A stretch of DNA of 17,500 bases from Penaeus vannamei (lineage: Eukaryota > Arthropoda > Malacostraca > Decapoda > Penaeidae), in NCBI RefSeq assembly GCF_042767895.1, contig NC_091555.1, positions 43,599,765 through 43,617,264 of the forward strand. The letters run 5' to 3'. Every line of letters starts with the position of its first letter. Within the stretch, counting starts at the first letter, position 1. Below the pieces are notes generated by a model. It saw nothing but the letters and a program-made list of their open reading frames with translations. It was not told the origin of the DNA and did no database searches. This document shows, one piece after another, positions 16,596 to 17,500 of this stretch. Both the position numbers and the translations under genes were made by a program.

Positions 16596-16785
16596 CGGCG
16601 GGGGAAGTGGAGTCGTGTGGTTGACGGACGCCGGGCGAGGGGTGGAGCGGCGGGGGAAGTCGAGTCGTGTGGTTGACGGACGCTGGGCGAGGGGGAAAGG
16701 TGGAGGGAAGGGGTGAGAGGTGGAGGAAGGGGGGAAGAGGGGGTGGCGAGGGGTAGAACGGAGGGGGAACTGAAGTAGAGTCATA
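16596..16785. repeat. 52 bp GC-rich tandem repeat, two copies plus a decayed third
   Basis: CGGCGGGGGAAGT starts copy 1 at 16596 and copy 2 at 16648 (period 52). Both continue AGTCGTGTGGTTGACGGACG and GGGCGAGGGG with two or three substitutions. After a 45 bp purine insert a third, diverged copy is recognisable at about 16746-16785 (GCGAGGGGTAGAACGGAGGG, then AGTAGAGTCAT). A TATAAG word follows at 16784-16789, too weak to call a promoter. Confidence 0.88.
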
Positions 16786-16940
16786 TAAGGGCGGAGCAGT
16801 TGGCGGAGAAGGAGGAGGTGGAGACGATGGGGGGGGGGGGGAGTGGAAGTAGTGATTAATAAGGATGACGTTGAGGTTGATTTTTTGTTCCATTATTTAT
16901 TTATTTTTTTATTCATTTTTTGTTCATTTTTTTTTACTCA
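16786..16940. other. G-run, purine stretch and T-rich spacer
   Basis: GGAGGAGGTGGAGACGAT, then a run of about 12 G near 16828-16841, then a complex AT-leaning stretch and (TTTA)/poly-T text from 16890 to 16935. No gene feature. Confidence 0.5.
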
Positions 16941-17160
16941 CCGTTGACCCTGGGCGATCGAGGCGGCGGTTTACAGGGGTCGCCCGAGGCCTTTCCGCCC
17001 CCTACGCACGCCCGCGCGGAGTAACGCACAACGCACTCGTTCTCGCTCGCCCGTTCTCGCTCGCTCGCTCGCTCATTCGACGGGTTCTTCACTCGTTCGA
17101 CTCGCTTACTCGTCCATCCGGGGACTCGTTTACTCGTTGTTTGATTGACTCGCCAGGTAA
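16941..17160. other. CpG-rich island with a donor match on each strand; possible 5' exon
   Basis: Dense CpG (CGCCCGCGCGGAG near 17009) and an ACTCG/GCTCG-based repeat, i.e. GAGT and GAGC on the bottom strand, at 17035-17150. Bottom strand: AACG/GTGAGT places a good 5' splice site at 16942/16941. Top strand: CAG/GTAAAC at 17156/17157. A bottom-strand frame is open from 17164 to the donor, but its ATG context is weak and its Arg/Ser/Glu-rich content follows the repeat. An untranslated first exon on the bottom strand is as likely as chance. Confidence 0.3.
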
Positions 17161-17177
17161 ACATTCACGCCCTACTC

Positions 17178-17500
<323 letters not shown>

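Overview
This window looks like non-coding sequence from a eukaryotic, most likely arthropod, nuclear genome. I infer a decapod crustacean, with a penaeid shrimp as the best guess, because those genomes are known for extreme microsatellite content. Roughly two thirds of the bases lie in simple repeats or one-sided pyrimidine or purine tracts: CT/GA, GT/CA, GTGA, CTC, TTA, TTTC and GATA microsatellites plus many short-period minisatellites. I see no bacterial gene organisation, no convincing protein-coding exon, no rRNA or tRNA, no CRISPR array and no transposase or reverse transcriptase. The long open frames are artefacts: a pure C/T strand cannot contain TAA, TAG or TGA, so Pro/Ser/Leu frames stay open for hundreds of codons, and Gly/Glu/Arg frames do so opposite them.

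Layout, left half. 1-1620 is a pyrimidine minisatellite. 1896-2675 goes from a CT tract through a 190 bp complex island to a purine tract ending in (GA)50 and G10. 2676-3110 is a decayed TGAC-type tract. 3521-4290 is a CpG-rich complex island with five evenly spaced inverted CCAAT boxes flanked by E2F-type sites. 4318-4704 is a GA-GTGA-GA array, followed by a purine block with an 82-86 bp repeat. At 5240-5340 the strand polarity flips into 1.1 kb of pyrimidine minisatellites. 6534-7390 holds GT repeats, complex AT-rich DNA and an exact-length 94 bp tandem duplication ending at a combined splice acceptor/donor motif. 7391-8244 is pyrimidine-rich, 8245-8425 a CpG-rich island, and 8425-9475 G-rich and purine-rich with strong G-quadruplex potential.

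Layout, right half. 9476-13545 alternates CT, GA, GT and pyrimidine blocks with short complex islands. 13546-15560 is AT/T-rich with TTA repeats and two adjacent minisatellites, one of about 34-51 bp and one of about 57 bp. 15890-16590 holds two clusters of nuclear-receptor half sites, including a perfect AGGTCA DR1, on either side of a pyrimidine tract. 16596-16785 has a 52 bp GC-rich repeat. 16941-17160 is a CpG-rich GAGT/GAGC-type island with a splice-donor match on each strand. The window ends in a (CT)n(CA)n compound microsatellite.

No genes can be said to work together here. The parts most likely to be functional are the small CpG-rich islands between repeats. The NF-Y/E2F-like module at 3566-4127 is the best candidate for a real cell-cycle-type promoter, possibly bidirectional. 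The receptor-site cluster at 15907-16586 is second. All regulatory assignments rest on motif reading alone.
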